64,000 bases of DNA from Clavelina lepadiformis (Eukaryota > Chordata > Ascidiacea > Aplousobranchia > Clavelinidae): positions 5,270,001 to 5,334,000 of the forward strand of contig NC_135244.1 in NCBI RefSeq assembly GCF_947623445.1, written 5' to 3'. Shown here piece by piece: positions 32,182 to 50,095 of the stretch. The notes under the pieces were generated by a model. The model was not told the DNA's origin, searched no databases, and was given only the letters and a program-made list of their open reading frames with translations. A program made the position numbers and the translations under genes. Each line of letters opens with the position of its first letter. The first letter of the stretch is position 1.

Positions 32182-33622
32182 ATGCTAGTTCAAGAGGAAG
32201 GCAATTTGAATATGTCTAAATCAGCAGCGCAAAACGTATCGGGCTCTTTCTCGCCCGGTTTTGTTATGGCAGCGGACCCCATCGGTCTGAAGGAAGCAAC
32301 AGAAGGAACGCCATTAAGTACTCAACTTACCAGCAGAGTTGATTATGACAGCACGATGGATGAATCTATATTTTCACCATCACGTTCCAACAGCGACAGC
32401 AGTTTTTTCCAGTCTTTTCAACCTCTTTCCTCATCTTGGTCGTCTGGTGTTGCATCAAAGTCGCCGAGCTCTGACACATCTGCCATAGAGTCCGAGTCAA
32501 AAACGGAAGAGGAGCAACAAGAGATCAAGAACAAAATGGAAAGTAGATCATCTCTTTTCACCATAGATGCAATTTTATCGAAGGACTCCAGCAAAAAACA
32601 TTCTGAATTCAGACTCAAGCGCCCGGCAGAGTTAAGACGCGAACGTGAAGTCAAAATAAGTCGTCCCTTACCGTCGTCCGAATCGTACATGTTACCAGTT
32701 TATGGTAACGTCACAAACACGTCATCAGCGCCCCCTCACCAGCAAGGAAATTTATTTGCTAACCCAGTTATACAGTCGGTTCTCCCAGGACGTGACAGTA
32801 TATCCACATACCAATGGACTCTACACAAAACCTACATGGAAAGTTATCTTCAAAGCAACAATCCTGCCCACATGATGAATCCATATCTTGCCAGGAATGG
32901 TTTTTCCTACCCGATGACAACCACTGTAGGCTGGTCTTATCCGACTTTTCCTTCGCTGTGGACCGGGTTTAAAACAGAAATCGCCGCTGGACCTCGGAGT
33001 AAGTCTCCTGTTAGTGTTATTTGTAAACTTGTGTTTAGCATGTGATCAGTATTCATAAATAATTTGTAGAAGTTCGTTTGTAAATTAGCCGGTATAGTTA
33101 ATGTGATGCGCCTTAATGTTGTTTCGTTTGCTAAGCTGAACTAACTTATGTTTTTTTACAGATTGTTTTTCACACCAGGATTTCAGATCACCTATCCAAG
33201 AATGCCCAGCGACCGGCAATGTTGACGGTATTTGTCGGTCTCCTAAGTCCGACAAAAGTAAACGAATGCGCACGATTTTCACATCGGACCAACTGGACTG
33301 CCTGGAGCGCGAATTCGAGAAACAGCATTATATGGTGGGAAATGAAAGATACTTTCTCGCAAGGCAATTGAACCTGAACGAGGCTCAGGTACGGTGAAGT
33401 CCCATTTTAGTGCTATTATTGCAATGATGGTTATAGTTAATGAAACCTTTTAATAATGTGTTGCTTTGTCTTCAGGTAAAGATTTGGTTTCAGAACCGAC
33501 GAATCAAATGGCGAAAAGAGAGACAGCAAACTGGTAGTAGTAACAACACGATGAAACCTGCTCCATCTAAATCAAATTTCAGTATTTTGTGTGAGAAAGC
33601 GGCCTCTTCAGATTACAGATAA
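32182..33622 (+). CDS. Not: Not (notochord) homeobox transcription factor
   Basis: Three exons, 32182-32998, 33162-33388 and 33476-33622, join in phase to 396 residues. The homeodomain (about 305-364) reads KRMRTIFTSDQLDCLEREFE, then KQHYMVGNER and WFQNRRIKWRKE, with Asn51 at residue 355. The KQxYMVGxER stretch is typical of Not/NOTO proteins and separates it from EMX and VENT. The intron between homeodomain positions 44 and 45 is a common one. Near residues 126-132, FTIDAIL is an eh1-type Groucho-binding motif, suggesting a repressor. The N-terminus is Ser-rich. Known for the family: roles in notochord and axial patterning in chordates. The C-terminal tail after the homeodomain is short (about 32 residues). 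First ATG chosen; a second in-frame ATG follows at codon 11. Confidence 0.88.
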
Positions 33623-34241
33623 ACTGTCTATTTTTTTGTTCCATGTCAGTGTTAATTTCGCCCCGATTAGGACGAAACTTAGGCCTACATTCGCCGTGTT
33701 TCTGTTTTTTCTACTGCCCATGATACTCGTTTATGACATAGTATATTGTTGCTGTTTGCTCAAAAAGAATAAAATATTGAAAACCCTATGAATAAAATTG
33801 GTTCATGTACCAGGAGAAAGTTCTATAAACTTGCTTGTTAAAATGTTTGCAAGGATTACTCTTCTAATTGCCAAAATCCTAGACAGATAATTGGCGTGAT
33901 CAACGGTCTGAACAACTGTGTAACATTTCGCATGGAGCTAATGCGCTCACAACTACTGACTGGCACAATACAAGACCCTCTCAGTTACACATTATCAGCA
34001 ACGTGTATTCATATTTCAGTACAGCTGTACAACATGTAGGAAAGTCAACTTCATTTTCAAACATAGAGAAATAGAAGCGACGATTATTACAATTAAATCT
34101 GCAGCATCGTCTGCAGAGCGTCACAAGATATTTAAACCGAAGAGAATGGCAGAAAAATGTCCAAAGACTCAGTGTTTTGACTGAAATGAGCTATAACAGC
34201 ACGAGTTGAATCTTAGCTGCAGCAAAAATAGATCTTTGAGT
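33623..34241. other. Convergent 3' interval between Not and DHX15
   Basis: Not (plus) and DHX15 (minus) converge here with about 620 bp between stop codons. AATAAA occurs at 33768-33773 and 33791-33796 for Not. I saw no clear polyadenylation signal for DHX15 in this strip. Confidence 0.6.
33768..33796 (+). terminator. Polyadenylation signals of Not
   Basis: Two AATAAA hexamers (33768 and 33791) lie 146-170 bp after the stop codon, a normal 3' UTR length. Confidence 0.6.
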
Positions 34242-41027
<6,786 letters not shown>

Positions 41028-42936
41028 TTGTTTAATGAGAAATTGATCTACCTAAGTCCTACGTATCATTTCAAAATATATCTTAATTTGTGACATACAC
41101 AGAATCCCGTGTTTCATACAATGATATGTGACAGGAAGTAGGAACGAAAGTTTCAACAGATAGTGGCAAATTGATCGTGTAAATACAATGTAGAAAACAA
41201 CTGTAAAATTTGAAAAACTTTATCTTATTCCAGGAAATACAAAACTTAGAATTTTGTCCTCATAATATTTAAGTATGATTAAACACAAACATAACTTTGC
41301 AGTACACCGAATTCTTAAAGTGTATTTTTAACAATTTTTAAGTACTCGTTAGAAATGCATACACATGGAAACAATCTGATGGAAACAATCCTGTAAGTCA
41401 CCAAGTTAGTGTTAGCGACAAAATTTGTAAACTAAATTATTACACGTCATAGCAGAAAAATAAAGAAATTTCTAAATAAAAATTGGCACATTAACAACTT
41501 AACACATGCACAAAAATCCAAACTGGTCTTAAATAGCAAGGTGGACATGATTAAAAATTTTAATAATAGAAAGATTGTCTAAAATTCCCAGAAACTGATA
41601 AGTGATAAATCAGAACAATTCATGTTAATACTTATACTTCATGGTATGCAGTAGTTCAGCTTTCATTATAACCAGTTTATAGGCAACATGTAAAAACGTG
41701 TTTGTCCAAAATAAACATTAGTCATATATGGGCATTCTTTTACTCAAATTCCATTTATTATTGCTCACTGCAATAAACATGTAAAACAATTGAAAGCTCA
41801 TCAAATACTTTATTCAGGACAATGTTAAGTCCATAAACTCTGTCACTATAACTTGTAATGCATACTTTTAAAATCGTTTTCACAAATTATCTTATTTTTG
41901 ATAAGTCAGGCGAACCATCATCTAATGCCATGTTGAAAAATATCACAGGGATAAATAACCCAATATACAGTCTATAAAACAAATTTTTCAAAAAAACTTG
42001 AATACGTTAATTAAATCATTACTTTAATGTTAGTTTTAAAGCATAGCAGTTATTATTATATTGACCATATGCTACAAGCAGATGCAATATTGTGACCTTG
42101 GAGCTAACAGGATGAACTGATTGGTTTGCAAAAAAGACACTGCTTTATTTGATGCATTGTCAAGTCATTCACTTTTTAGGTGACAGACAAGAAAGGTATT
42201 TGTATAATGTATGTTGATAGACAGTCTTACATAACAAGACATAATTGTATAATATTAAGTTCACAAATAATCAAAATTGAGTCATAGAAGAAAATGCTGC
42301 AAACCAGCACAATACCATGACGAGACACACCACATTGCTATACTTCCTTTAACCACACCAAACTATAAAACAAACTGACAAAAATAGATCAGCACCAAAA
42401 CATCTTATATGAATCATCTTATTCGGCAAGTTTAAGTAAGAGTCTAGTGTACTTCGCCCATATCAAACAACACATGTAAACAAAGGTTTCAATTGTTGGG
42501 CAGTAACTCTGACACTTTGTCATGGACCCTACTTAACAATTAAAACGGCAACTTTAACATGAGATATTGCATACAGTGCAGCATTTACTGACTTAAGATT
42601 CAAAGCATTCTCTTTCACGGGGCTTGTTTATGACATTCAACATCAAAGCATGCACAATAATGCTTATACGTTAAGTCCCAAAAAGCACAGATTGGCTTAC
42701 CAAGGGTATATATATATATTTACTGCTTGTAAAGAAGAGCTAAAATTAACTAAATTGCAACAAAAAGTAAAACTAGTACTGTTGCTACTTATTGCCCAGT
42801 TGTATTAGCAATATCAGGACGCTATATGTATACAAAGTTCTAGAAAAGTAAAAAATAAAACTACCTTAAGGCAGTAAAAGCAAAAAATTTCCATTATCAA
42901 AAATTAACTGAGCTTAGGATGCTGGAAACATTAACA
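41028..42936. other. Interval between DHX15 and USP36
   Basis: About 1.9 kb of AT-rich DNA with no coding signal. The right part should be the USP36 3' UTR and the left part the DHX15 promoter. Too long for the under-100-bp spacing of tunicate operons, although both genes run on the minus strand. Confidence 0.55.
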
Positions 42937-45567
42937 CTAAGTTGAAATTTTGCTAACTCTGCAATTTTGAAAGTTTTGAAACAAATTTGAATTGCTGTTG
43001 TATTTGCTGTGAGAGTGTTTTGATTTGACTTTTTTGGAACGTCCTCTATCATATTCACGATCCCAATCATCGATGTTCGAGTGATGTTGCTTCTTATAAT
43101 CATCTTGGGCATCTTTTTCGACAAGCGATTTCTCACCGTTCCATGTAGAAACGTAGGTACCATAGGCTTTGTTTGACGACTGCTGTAAAAGTTTAGATAA
43201 AATACCGGAACGTTCACTGCTGCCAGTTTTGGCATCATTTTGATCTATTTTGGCATCCCATTTCTTTACTGAAACATTATGATGTGAAGATGAAAAAGAC
43301 TTAGAGTTACGTTCAGAAGCAACAGAAGAATCAGAATTTGATGAAATGGAGTTATGTCTATGACGTTTTCTTTTCTTTCCTTCACCATTCTGCTCATCAG
43401 CAGGCTTGTGTTTTCCGAGCAATTTTAATTTTTTAGCATGATTTGTTCGCTCTTTATCTGATCTTCGGCTGTCATTAGACGACATAGAGTTGTCATCTCC
43501 ATTACTTTTTGAGGTGCTTTTTGTAAAACCATTAGTGGGAAAGCCGTGCTTTTCTTTTGACAGACCACTGTGTAGTTTGTGCCAATGCTTTTGATGCTGA
43601 GGTAAATTTGAAAAAGACTTAAGTTGAAACGATATCTTTGGTTTGTTTCCCTGCTGCAGGCGCTTCTTTGAAGATGAATTATCTGAACTTAATCTTCGTT
43701 CTTTGATCTTCTTTTCAAACCAGTCATCTTCTGCTGTCTTTGAAGCAGAACTGGAGGTAGTGGAAAAATTTTCTTCACTGCCAGCTTTCTTCTTATTATT
43801 TAGAAAAGCTGTATCATTTTGTCTGTTTTTATTATCCTTGGAAAAAGATGGAGCATCGCTTCCGTTGCATTTGGTTCCACTAAGCCTAGTGTGGTTAGAC
43901 TTTTCCATCAGAGTTAAAGTAGGGGGTTTTGATAAATGGCCGTGTTCGGGCTTGCATTCTTTTGTTGTAGTACTAGTGGATGAACCGTTAATTAAGCTGC
44001 AAGATGGTTTTGTGGTATTATTTAATTTCTTTTCTTGGGCATTGTTGTTGCTTGTGGAGTGAAATGTAGAAACAAAAGCCTTCTTCTTGGTTGGTTCTGC
44101 GATGGTAGAAAGCTGTACTTTTCTCATACCATTTTTGGGTTGAATAACACCATTTGGAAGGATGTGTTTAACCTTCAAATTGGGGTCATCTTTATTCTTT
44201 ATTTCCTTATTTAGGACATGGAGTATAGGCTCTCGTTGCAAACTTCCAGCTGAAGATGCTCTATTTTGATTGGCAACTGGCAATTTAGGCCCAGTAGCTC
44301 TATGATAAAACAGCAAGTAAGCTTGTTGGCTTAGTGCTTGATTGGCACTAACCTGATAGACTGATGAATCATTGAAGCAGTACCATTGTCCATTTGCAGC
44401 CTTGGCATAAGCATAATAATGTCCTGATTGACAGCTAAATCCTGAATGGACTAAAACGGCATACAGTTCATACCATAATCCGTTCTTTGGTGAATGACTC
44501 ATGTATGGACCAAAGTTCAGTTTAGATGGATAAGAGACGTCTTTGTTTATTTTGTTACCCATAAAAGAAGAAAAACGCTTAAGCTGAATTGTGAGAATGT
44601 TTGGTGATCTATGAAACGAGAAGGTCTTGCTTGCAGGTACGGCATTCTTACATCTGTCGCATTTGTAGAGATTGTCTCCTTGCAGAAGCTCAGGAGTAAC
44701 AAAACATTCCAAGCACCGCTTTAAGTCAGAACAACCTTGCTTGTTAATGTCCAGGCTAACATCGAGAAACGGGTCAAAAGTGTCAGAAACAGCTTTGCAT
44801 TGTCGACATTTCACTCGACTCCGTAAATATCCACCAAAAACACGATAAACAAAAGTGGTAGCTTTAGTATGAATGTCCAGTTTATTTGAGTAGCCATGCA
44901 AGCAAGATTTCTGCATTGCGTCAATAGAATACCGAATAAACTCATGGGCATCTTCTTGTCGACCAAAATGTAGGTGCTTTGCGATTAGTTTCAAATTTTT
45001 TAAAACATTCAGTGGTCTGATAGCTTGACCACTACTGTTAAAAGCATTGTGTAAATGCTGCTGTAATATGCATAACATACAAAACTGTCCATTTACTCGG
45101 CAGTGACCTTTGTGATTAGCATTTATTAAATAATTCGCCAAAGGTGGAGTGTAAGTTAGGCATTGGAGAGCAGAGTTCAAAAAACAAGTGTTTCCAAGGT
45201 TCGTCAACCCAGAACCAACTCTCATTGATTTCTTCCAAGCAAGTTCCACTTTATCTGATGCAAAAAGCACAGATTTAGGAGCAGGAACACCATCATTTGT
45301 TGAAATTGAGCTAGGAAAAGGTGTTTTAAGTCCATTAATAACCCCTTCCTTTTTGTTTTCGGAGAGGGAAGGGTTTAGTATAACATATTTGCTTTTCAGT
45401 TTTTTCAGATTCAATGTGTATGGTTTTTGAGCATCAACAAAGTCTATTTTCTGAAGTAAGATCTTTTTGGCAGAAGAAGTTAAGCGATCATCCAAGTCTG
45501 CGTTAACATCTCTCTTTTTGCTTTTCGGTTTAAATATGTCATCAGCTATCTGCTTCACGACAGTCAT
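42937..45567 (-). CDS. USP36: USP36 ubiquitin-specific protease
   Basis: A single uninterrupted frame of 876 residues from the ATG at 45567. The N-terminus has the conserved SSAKKILLQKIDF and LKSKYVILNP stretches of USP36. The USP domain spans about 117-430: Cys box GLTNLGNTCFLNSALQCL (catalytic Cys at about 128), QEDAHEFIRYSIDAMQKSCL, FGGYLRSRVKC, two CxxC pairs of a zinc ribbon, and His box SGHYYAYAK with FNDSSV. A long Ser/Lys-rich linker follows. The C-terminus keeps a USP36-specific block (SNKAYGTYVSTWNGEKS, NIDDWDREYDRGRSKKVK). USP36 removes ubiquitin from nucleolar and ribosome-biogenesis factors. The vertebrate gene has many introns; here the coding region has none. A pyrimidine-AG (TTCCACAG) ends 5 bp before the ATG. 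The extreme C-terminus is shorter than in vertebrates. USP42 is the close alternative, but the C-terminal block favours USP36. Confidence 0.93.
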   Translation of the reverse strand: MTVVKQIADDIFKPKSKKRDVNADLDDRLTSSAKKILLQKIDFVDAQKPYTLNLKKLKSKYVILNPSLSENKKEGVINGLKTPFPSSISTNDGVPAPKSVLFASDKVELAWKKSMRVGSGLTNLGNTCFLNSALQCLTYTPPLANYLINANHKGHCRVNGQFCMLCILQQHLHNAFNSSGQAIRPLNVLKNLKLIAKHLHFGRQEDAHEFIRYSIDAMQKSCLHGYSNKLDIHTKATTFVYRVFGGYLRSRVKCRQCKAVSDTFDPFLDVSLDINKQGCSDLKRCLECFVTPELLQGDNLYKCDRCKNAVPASKTFSFHRSPNILTIQLKRFSSFMGNKINKDVSYPSKLNFGPYMSHSPKNGLWYELYAVLVHSGFSCQSGHYYAYAKAANGQWYCFNDSSVYQVSANQALSQQAYLLFYHRATGPKLPVANQNRASSAGSLQREPILHVLNKEIKNKDDPNLKVKHILPNGVIQPKNGMRKVQLSTIAEPTKKKAFVSTFHSTSNNNAQEKKLNNTTKPSCSLINGSSTSTTTKECKPEHGHLSKPPTLTLMEKSNHTRLSGTKCNGSDAPSFSKDNKNRQNDTAFLNNKKKAGSEENFSTTSSSASKTAEDDWFEKKIKERRLSSDNSSSKKRLQQGNKPKISFQLKSFSNLPQHQKHWHKLHSGLSKEKHGFPTNGFTKSTSKSNGDDNSMSSNDSRRSDKERTNHAKKLKLLGKHKPADEQNGEGKKRKRHRHNSISSNSDSSVASERNSKSFSSSHHNVSVKKWDAKIDQNDAKTGSSERSGILSKLLQQSSNKAYGTYVSTWNGEKSLVEKDAQDDYKKQHHSNIDDWDREYDRGRSKKVKSKHSHSKYNSNSNLFQNFQNCRVSKIST

Positions 45568-46039
45568 GGTCACTGTGGAAGTTGAAAGTTAAACGCAAAC
45601 TTGAATCTCTTTTACAAAACAGACAACTTGCATTGCAAAAACTTTTCACAAATACACTGATCAACAATGGACATTGTCAGCAACATTTACAAGGCTAACG
45701 AAACACCAACTGTGAGAGCAAAAAAAATTATCAACATATTCCTATCTAAAGCAAAATTAATTAATATCTAAAGCAGTTTTAGCCACACTCCAGGTTGGAA
45801 AGTTTTGCCAAATGCATGGGGGATTAAAATTAATTGCATGTATAATGGCTAATGTTTTATCTTGTTGCGCAAGCTTCTTACGCAAAAACAGCAAAATTTC
45901 CAATCTGGGAAACACTTTCCAATGTAAATAAAATAGAGCCCGATTCAATCCAATGTTCACAATTAAACCTTAAAGACTCGCTCCTGAGTAGAAAGTACGG
46001 CACTTTGCGACGACAAATTGTGCATGCAAATACAAAAGT

Positions 46040-46207
46040 TTTTGCGTATGGCATGCACTGAAGGCTCAATTCTTTGTTTATTCACTATACATTGGCATTC
46101 AAACAACCAGTCTTTATTTAATTATTATAAATTGGCGATATGAGTAATATTCGGCTTGCACGTTGGCGAATCTTGTGCGTTTAAGTGTCCCACTTTCCAC
46201 TATGGAA
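46040..46207. repeat. Partial copy of the 4401-4739 repeat family
   Basis: It shares GCACTGAAGGCTCA, TTATAAATT and the terminal CACTTTCCACTATGG with 4585-4742, in the same orientation. The left part is missing or too diverged to recognise. Confidence 0.55.
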
Positions 46208-48426
46208 CTCACCCATACCGCACACAGTCTAGGCTACACTTACTGCCTTGCTTTAAGCACTGGTACGGTCATATGGTACTCTAGGAATCATGCAGATAGA
46301 GCAGCCTGTTGCGCTAGTTTCTACTGGCATTGTATTTTATTGTAGCCTACTGTAACAAACTATAATAAGGTACTGTAAACCTGTCAAAATAATATAGACT
46401 AGGCCTGTTTGGGAAGACTTATATTGAATCCAAAACACACATCATAATTGGCAAAATAGTTTTCTTATTATTTGGTAATTTCTAGGAGTTACATTTCTAT
46501 TGTTTATGGCATGCTTCTATAGCCTTTCGCTTGCCACATCAACTCTGAAAAGCATCACAAACGCAAAGTTTACGCAGCTTAGTAATTTATAAGGTTCATA
46601 ACATAAAAACATTTTACTACCTAGTGTATTGTGAGTTGGCTACATAGTTTTGGGTGTTATAGTGAGTGAAAGCTTGGGTGTTACAGTGGATTGAAATATA
46701 ATTTATCTGGCTAAGTATTAGTTCACTAGGGTCTGCAATAATGCTTGCTACTTTGTTTTGGCCACCATCTAAAATGCCAAAGTGTGTCCTCCTTTAATTA
46801 AAACGTTGCGGCCATTGGAGAATGCTTGAATGGTTTAATTGACGCTCTTTTACTTGTTGTGAAAAAGGAAAGACGTTATTTCCTTATGTTGGTTTTGCCG
46901 CATTTTTATATCTCAAGTTTCAGGTTTTGTCTTGCATGTGGGAATATAATTTAGTATAAGCTATAAAGCAAATAGGCCTACAGCAAATGCGCAAAGATTA
47001 AGCCGGTAAACAACAACTTCTTGGAATCAAAATTATGAAGTCAACAGACAACTGTTTCAATAAAGACGGTGGCCGGAACATTTATAGCACTTTGCACAAG
47101 TTCAAATTAGTCAGATACATGCCATTTTTCATACCTAAAACTATGTGACTAGCGAAGCATCATTTTATTCCACATGTTAATAACAAAAACACCTACATAT
47201 TTCGGCCCAGCGCCACTAGTTGCATTGTGAAGTCACAGTGATTGCTTTAATTACGATGCTCACATTTCGTTGCAAATCTTAATCCCTCGGGGAAGCTGTA
47301 TTTAAAACCGGTTTTACAAACCCATTTGCTATAAGGCTATGCTCCGAGGTATTCAAAAAGGATTGCAACTTTTTTTATCAGACACATCTAGTTTTTTAAC
47401 TGAGAACCCAAATGTAGTACAGTGGAGACCACGTTTTAATGTCGATTAGCCAAGACGATCAAAACTAATAAAACTGGAAGTTAATATGTGTTGATCTAAA
47501 CGTATGCCAGTTTTTCCTAGGACAACTACTAATTAGCAGTTATCCATGCCTTAAGATGAGATTCGTTAGTATTGAGGAATAGCCAAGAAACAGCATCAAC
47601 TTCATCCACCCCACTTGACTAAGGCATGACAGAAGCCGCAAACATTGATGAATGTTACTGTTAAACGTCCAGTAGCGCAGTACACATACCAACTCCTTAT
47701 ACAGTACGACGTAAAAATTTTTGTACTATAGTGGAAATGTAAGTGCTATTTGCGGCGCATTACATAGCATAATTTTGTTTGGCATTTCAAGCAAAGTTTA
47801 AAATAATCAACTAGAAGTAAATATAGTGCACAACCAAATGCAGCGTAGGATTTTAGTGGGTGTCTTGGTGCCATGGCAAGCAAATTTTGAATTGGGCTTT
47901 GAGCTGAATGGATGCTTACTGGGCACCTATTGTTTTTTAAATGATTGGTCTGCACTACACATTGAGATTGCCCATGTAACTAATGTCTGGATAATGCCAT
48001 TGTGTAAGGTGTGATCTGTGCCAGACTATACCACACTATGCTCACAATACGAAAAGATGTATTTGCAGGAAATTACTCTAGCAATTGTGACTACACGATT
48101 GGGGAGAAAAAGAACAGAGCTTTTATGAAATTTTAGATCTAAAAACACTGCATGGTTGATTGTGTCTGTTGGCAGATTAAGCTTAGTTTGCCAGAGTTGG
48201 GCATCCAACTTTTTCAAGGGGCACCCATTTTTACAAAACCAGGATGCCGAAGGTCATCCATTAAAGACAGTTAAGGGTATTCACTGCCAAATGACGTCAC
48301 AATTTGGATAGCAGGGGTCTAGTATACTAGTGCATCACGCGGTTGTGTACCCGAAAATACTAATTGCGTAACCGGCTAGCCATTAAACGAAATAGTTTTT
48401 TCCAAATTCGGATAAATTCGATTTTT

Positions 48427-48475
48427 CCCGCACGCACGATTTCTCGTCGAAAACTGCCGTACTTTCTAGTCTGGC
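48427..48475. repeat. Fragment of the 4401-4739 repeat family
   Basis: GCACGATTTCTCGTCGAAAA and TTTCTAGTC match 4533-4572 (GCACGATTTCTTGTC...ATCTAGTC). Confidence 0.45.
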
Positions 48476-49069
48476 TAACGACCAACTAACAATTTAACAA
48501 AAACAACCACAAACCTCGCCACAGCCAGACACTCTACACACAGAACAAGACCTGTTGGTTGCCAAACATATCGATAACTGTCAGTGGGAAGGATGAGTTC
48601 TGTGACATATGTAAAATCAGATACATTACAAGTTTTAACAGTAAACGTTAAAAACCTCAATAATTGCAACTATTAATGCTTGATAATTTAAAAAATTAAT
48701 ATTTTCTGTAAGTTTATTTTATTTTAATTTTGTTGAAATGTTTTTGAATTATCATTTTAGATTTAAAAAAATTTCGTTCCACTGATGCAGTATATTACTG
48801 ATTTTCTTTGAACGCAAGCATGGCGTATTGTCACGTGACAAATATTTTACTACGGCTGTGGAAGCTCTTTAAGTGCCATGTACAGTAGTAACTAACTACG
48901 CGTTTAGTGGAATGCCTGAATTTCACCGACTTTGGTTTATAGGCTCTGCCGACTGAAAACCACAACTTCTACCGTTTCCCTGCTCGTACTTATACAATTA
49001 ACAATTATCTATCCACATAAACCTCTTATTATGGTTTTGGAAGGAAACATTTCGTACTACGGTCTAGCA

Positions 49070-49580
49070 CAGGGGTGGCCAAACTGTGGCTCTCGAGCCG
49101 CATGCGGCTCTTTGAGCCTTTGATTGCGGCTCTTTAATGAATTAGCATTGTTGAATTAGACATGCATTTTCCCCGGTCTAGACGAGTTGTTTCATCAGAT
49201 TATGAAACAATGCGTTCTATCACACGTAGTAACAATGGACTCATTGTTAGTAATAATCAAATTACACTCCAAAAAGTACATTATTGTACAGAAGTGTGCT
49301 AACTTGTACACCGTAGTTAAGTAAACTGTCAGATTGAAGCTGTATGTCAGGGCTGACCTAGTTTTAAGTCTTGGATACGGTTATACTAATAATTGCAAAA
49401 AGAGATGGTGAAGCCCAGGTGGAGATTCATAGTATCACCACGCAGCACTAATGTTTATCAATAGCTACATTTCGTTGTGAGTGAATAAATTCGTGTTTTT
49501 ATTGTGTTTGTGTTGTGGCTCTTTTAAAACTGGAATTTGTTATATGCGGCTCGAGCATGAAGCAGGTCTGGCCACCCCTG
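49070..49580. mobile_element. Non-autonomous hAT element
   Basis: The 511-bp element begins CAGGGGTGGCCAAACTGTGG and ends GGTCTGGCCACCCCTG, with the perfect 8-bp duplication GTCTAGCA at 49062-49069 and 49581-49588. GCGGCTC is repeated near both ends. No transposase is visible. The perfect duplication suggests fairly recent insertion. Confidence 0.92.
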
Positions 49581-50095
49581 GTCTAGCAGTTAGTCTCTAA
49601 CTAATTGGGATAGTCAATAATTTCCTTTGGAATAACAATAACACGTCCCCACATTCGCACGGTTATATGTTGAATCCGAAAAATCACCTCACGGCTTAAG
49701 ACCATTTTTCTTGCTGTAATTTTCAAGACGTTTCACACATTTTCTATACCAAAAGATTTGTCTGCATCGCCATTACGCGATAAATAGGCCCATGCAGATC
49801 TGAAGTCGACTACAAAAATATGTATTTGCATATCATAACACTGCAACATCACACCACGCATAGTTGCAAAAATCCACTAATCGTTCTAAAAAACACATGC
49901 ACAAAGAAAATGATAGAAGAAGTCACTGCAAGCAATCACACTCAGGAACATTCTGCAAATCAACAAACTTAAGGTAACAACGAAACGAGCTCGACGAGCA
50001 TTATTTTCATAAATGAGATATTGAAACCACGAATCTGCAATATTTTGTCGATTTTTCGAACAAGCAAAAACACATAAGATGCTGACGGTTAAAAT

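Larger units (their letters stand above)
45568..50095. other. Intergenic region with repeats
   Basis: About 4.5 kb without a supportable gene between USP36 (upstream side) and the 3' end of SFI1. Annotated inside are two partial copies of the 4401 repeat family (46040-46207, 48427-48475) and a hAT element (49070-49580). Small open frames at 47746-48217 have no family resemblance. Confidence 0.55.

Noticed and set aside
43643-44062. 139-codon plus-strand open frame
   Set aside because: Antisense shadow of the USP36 coding region.
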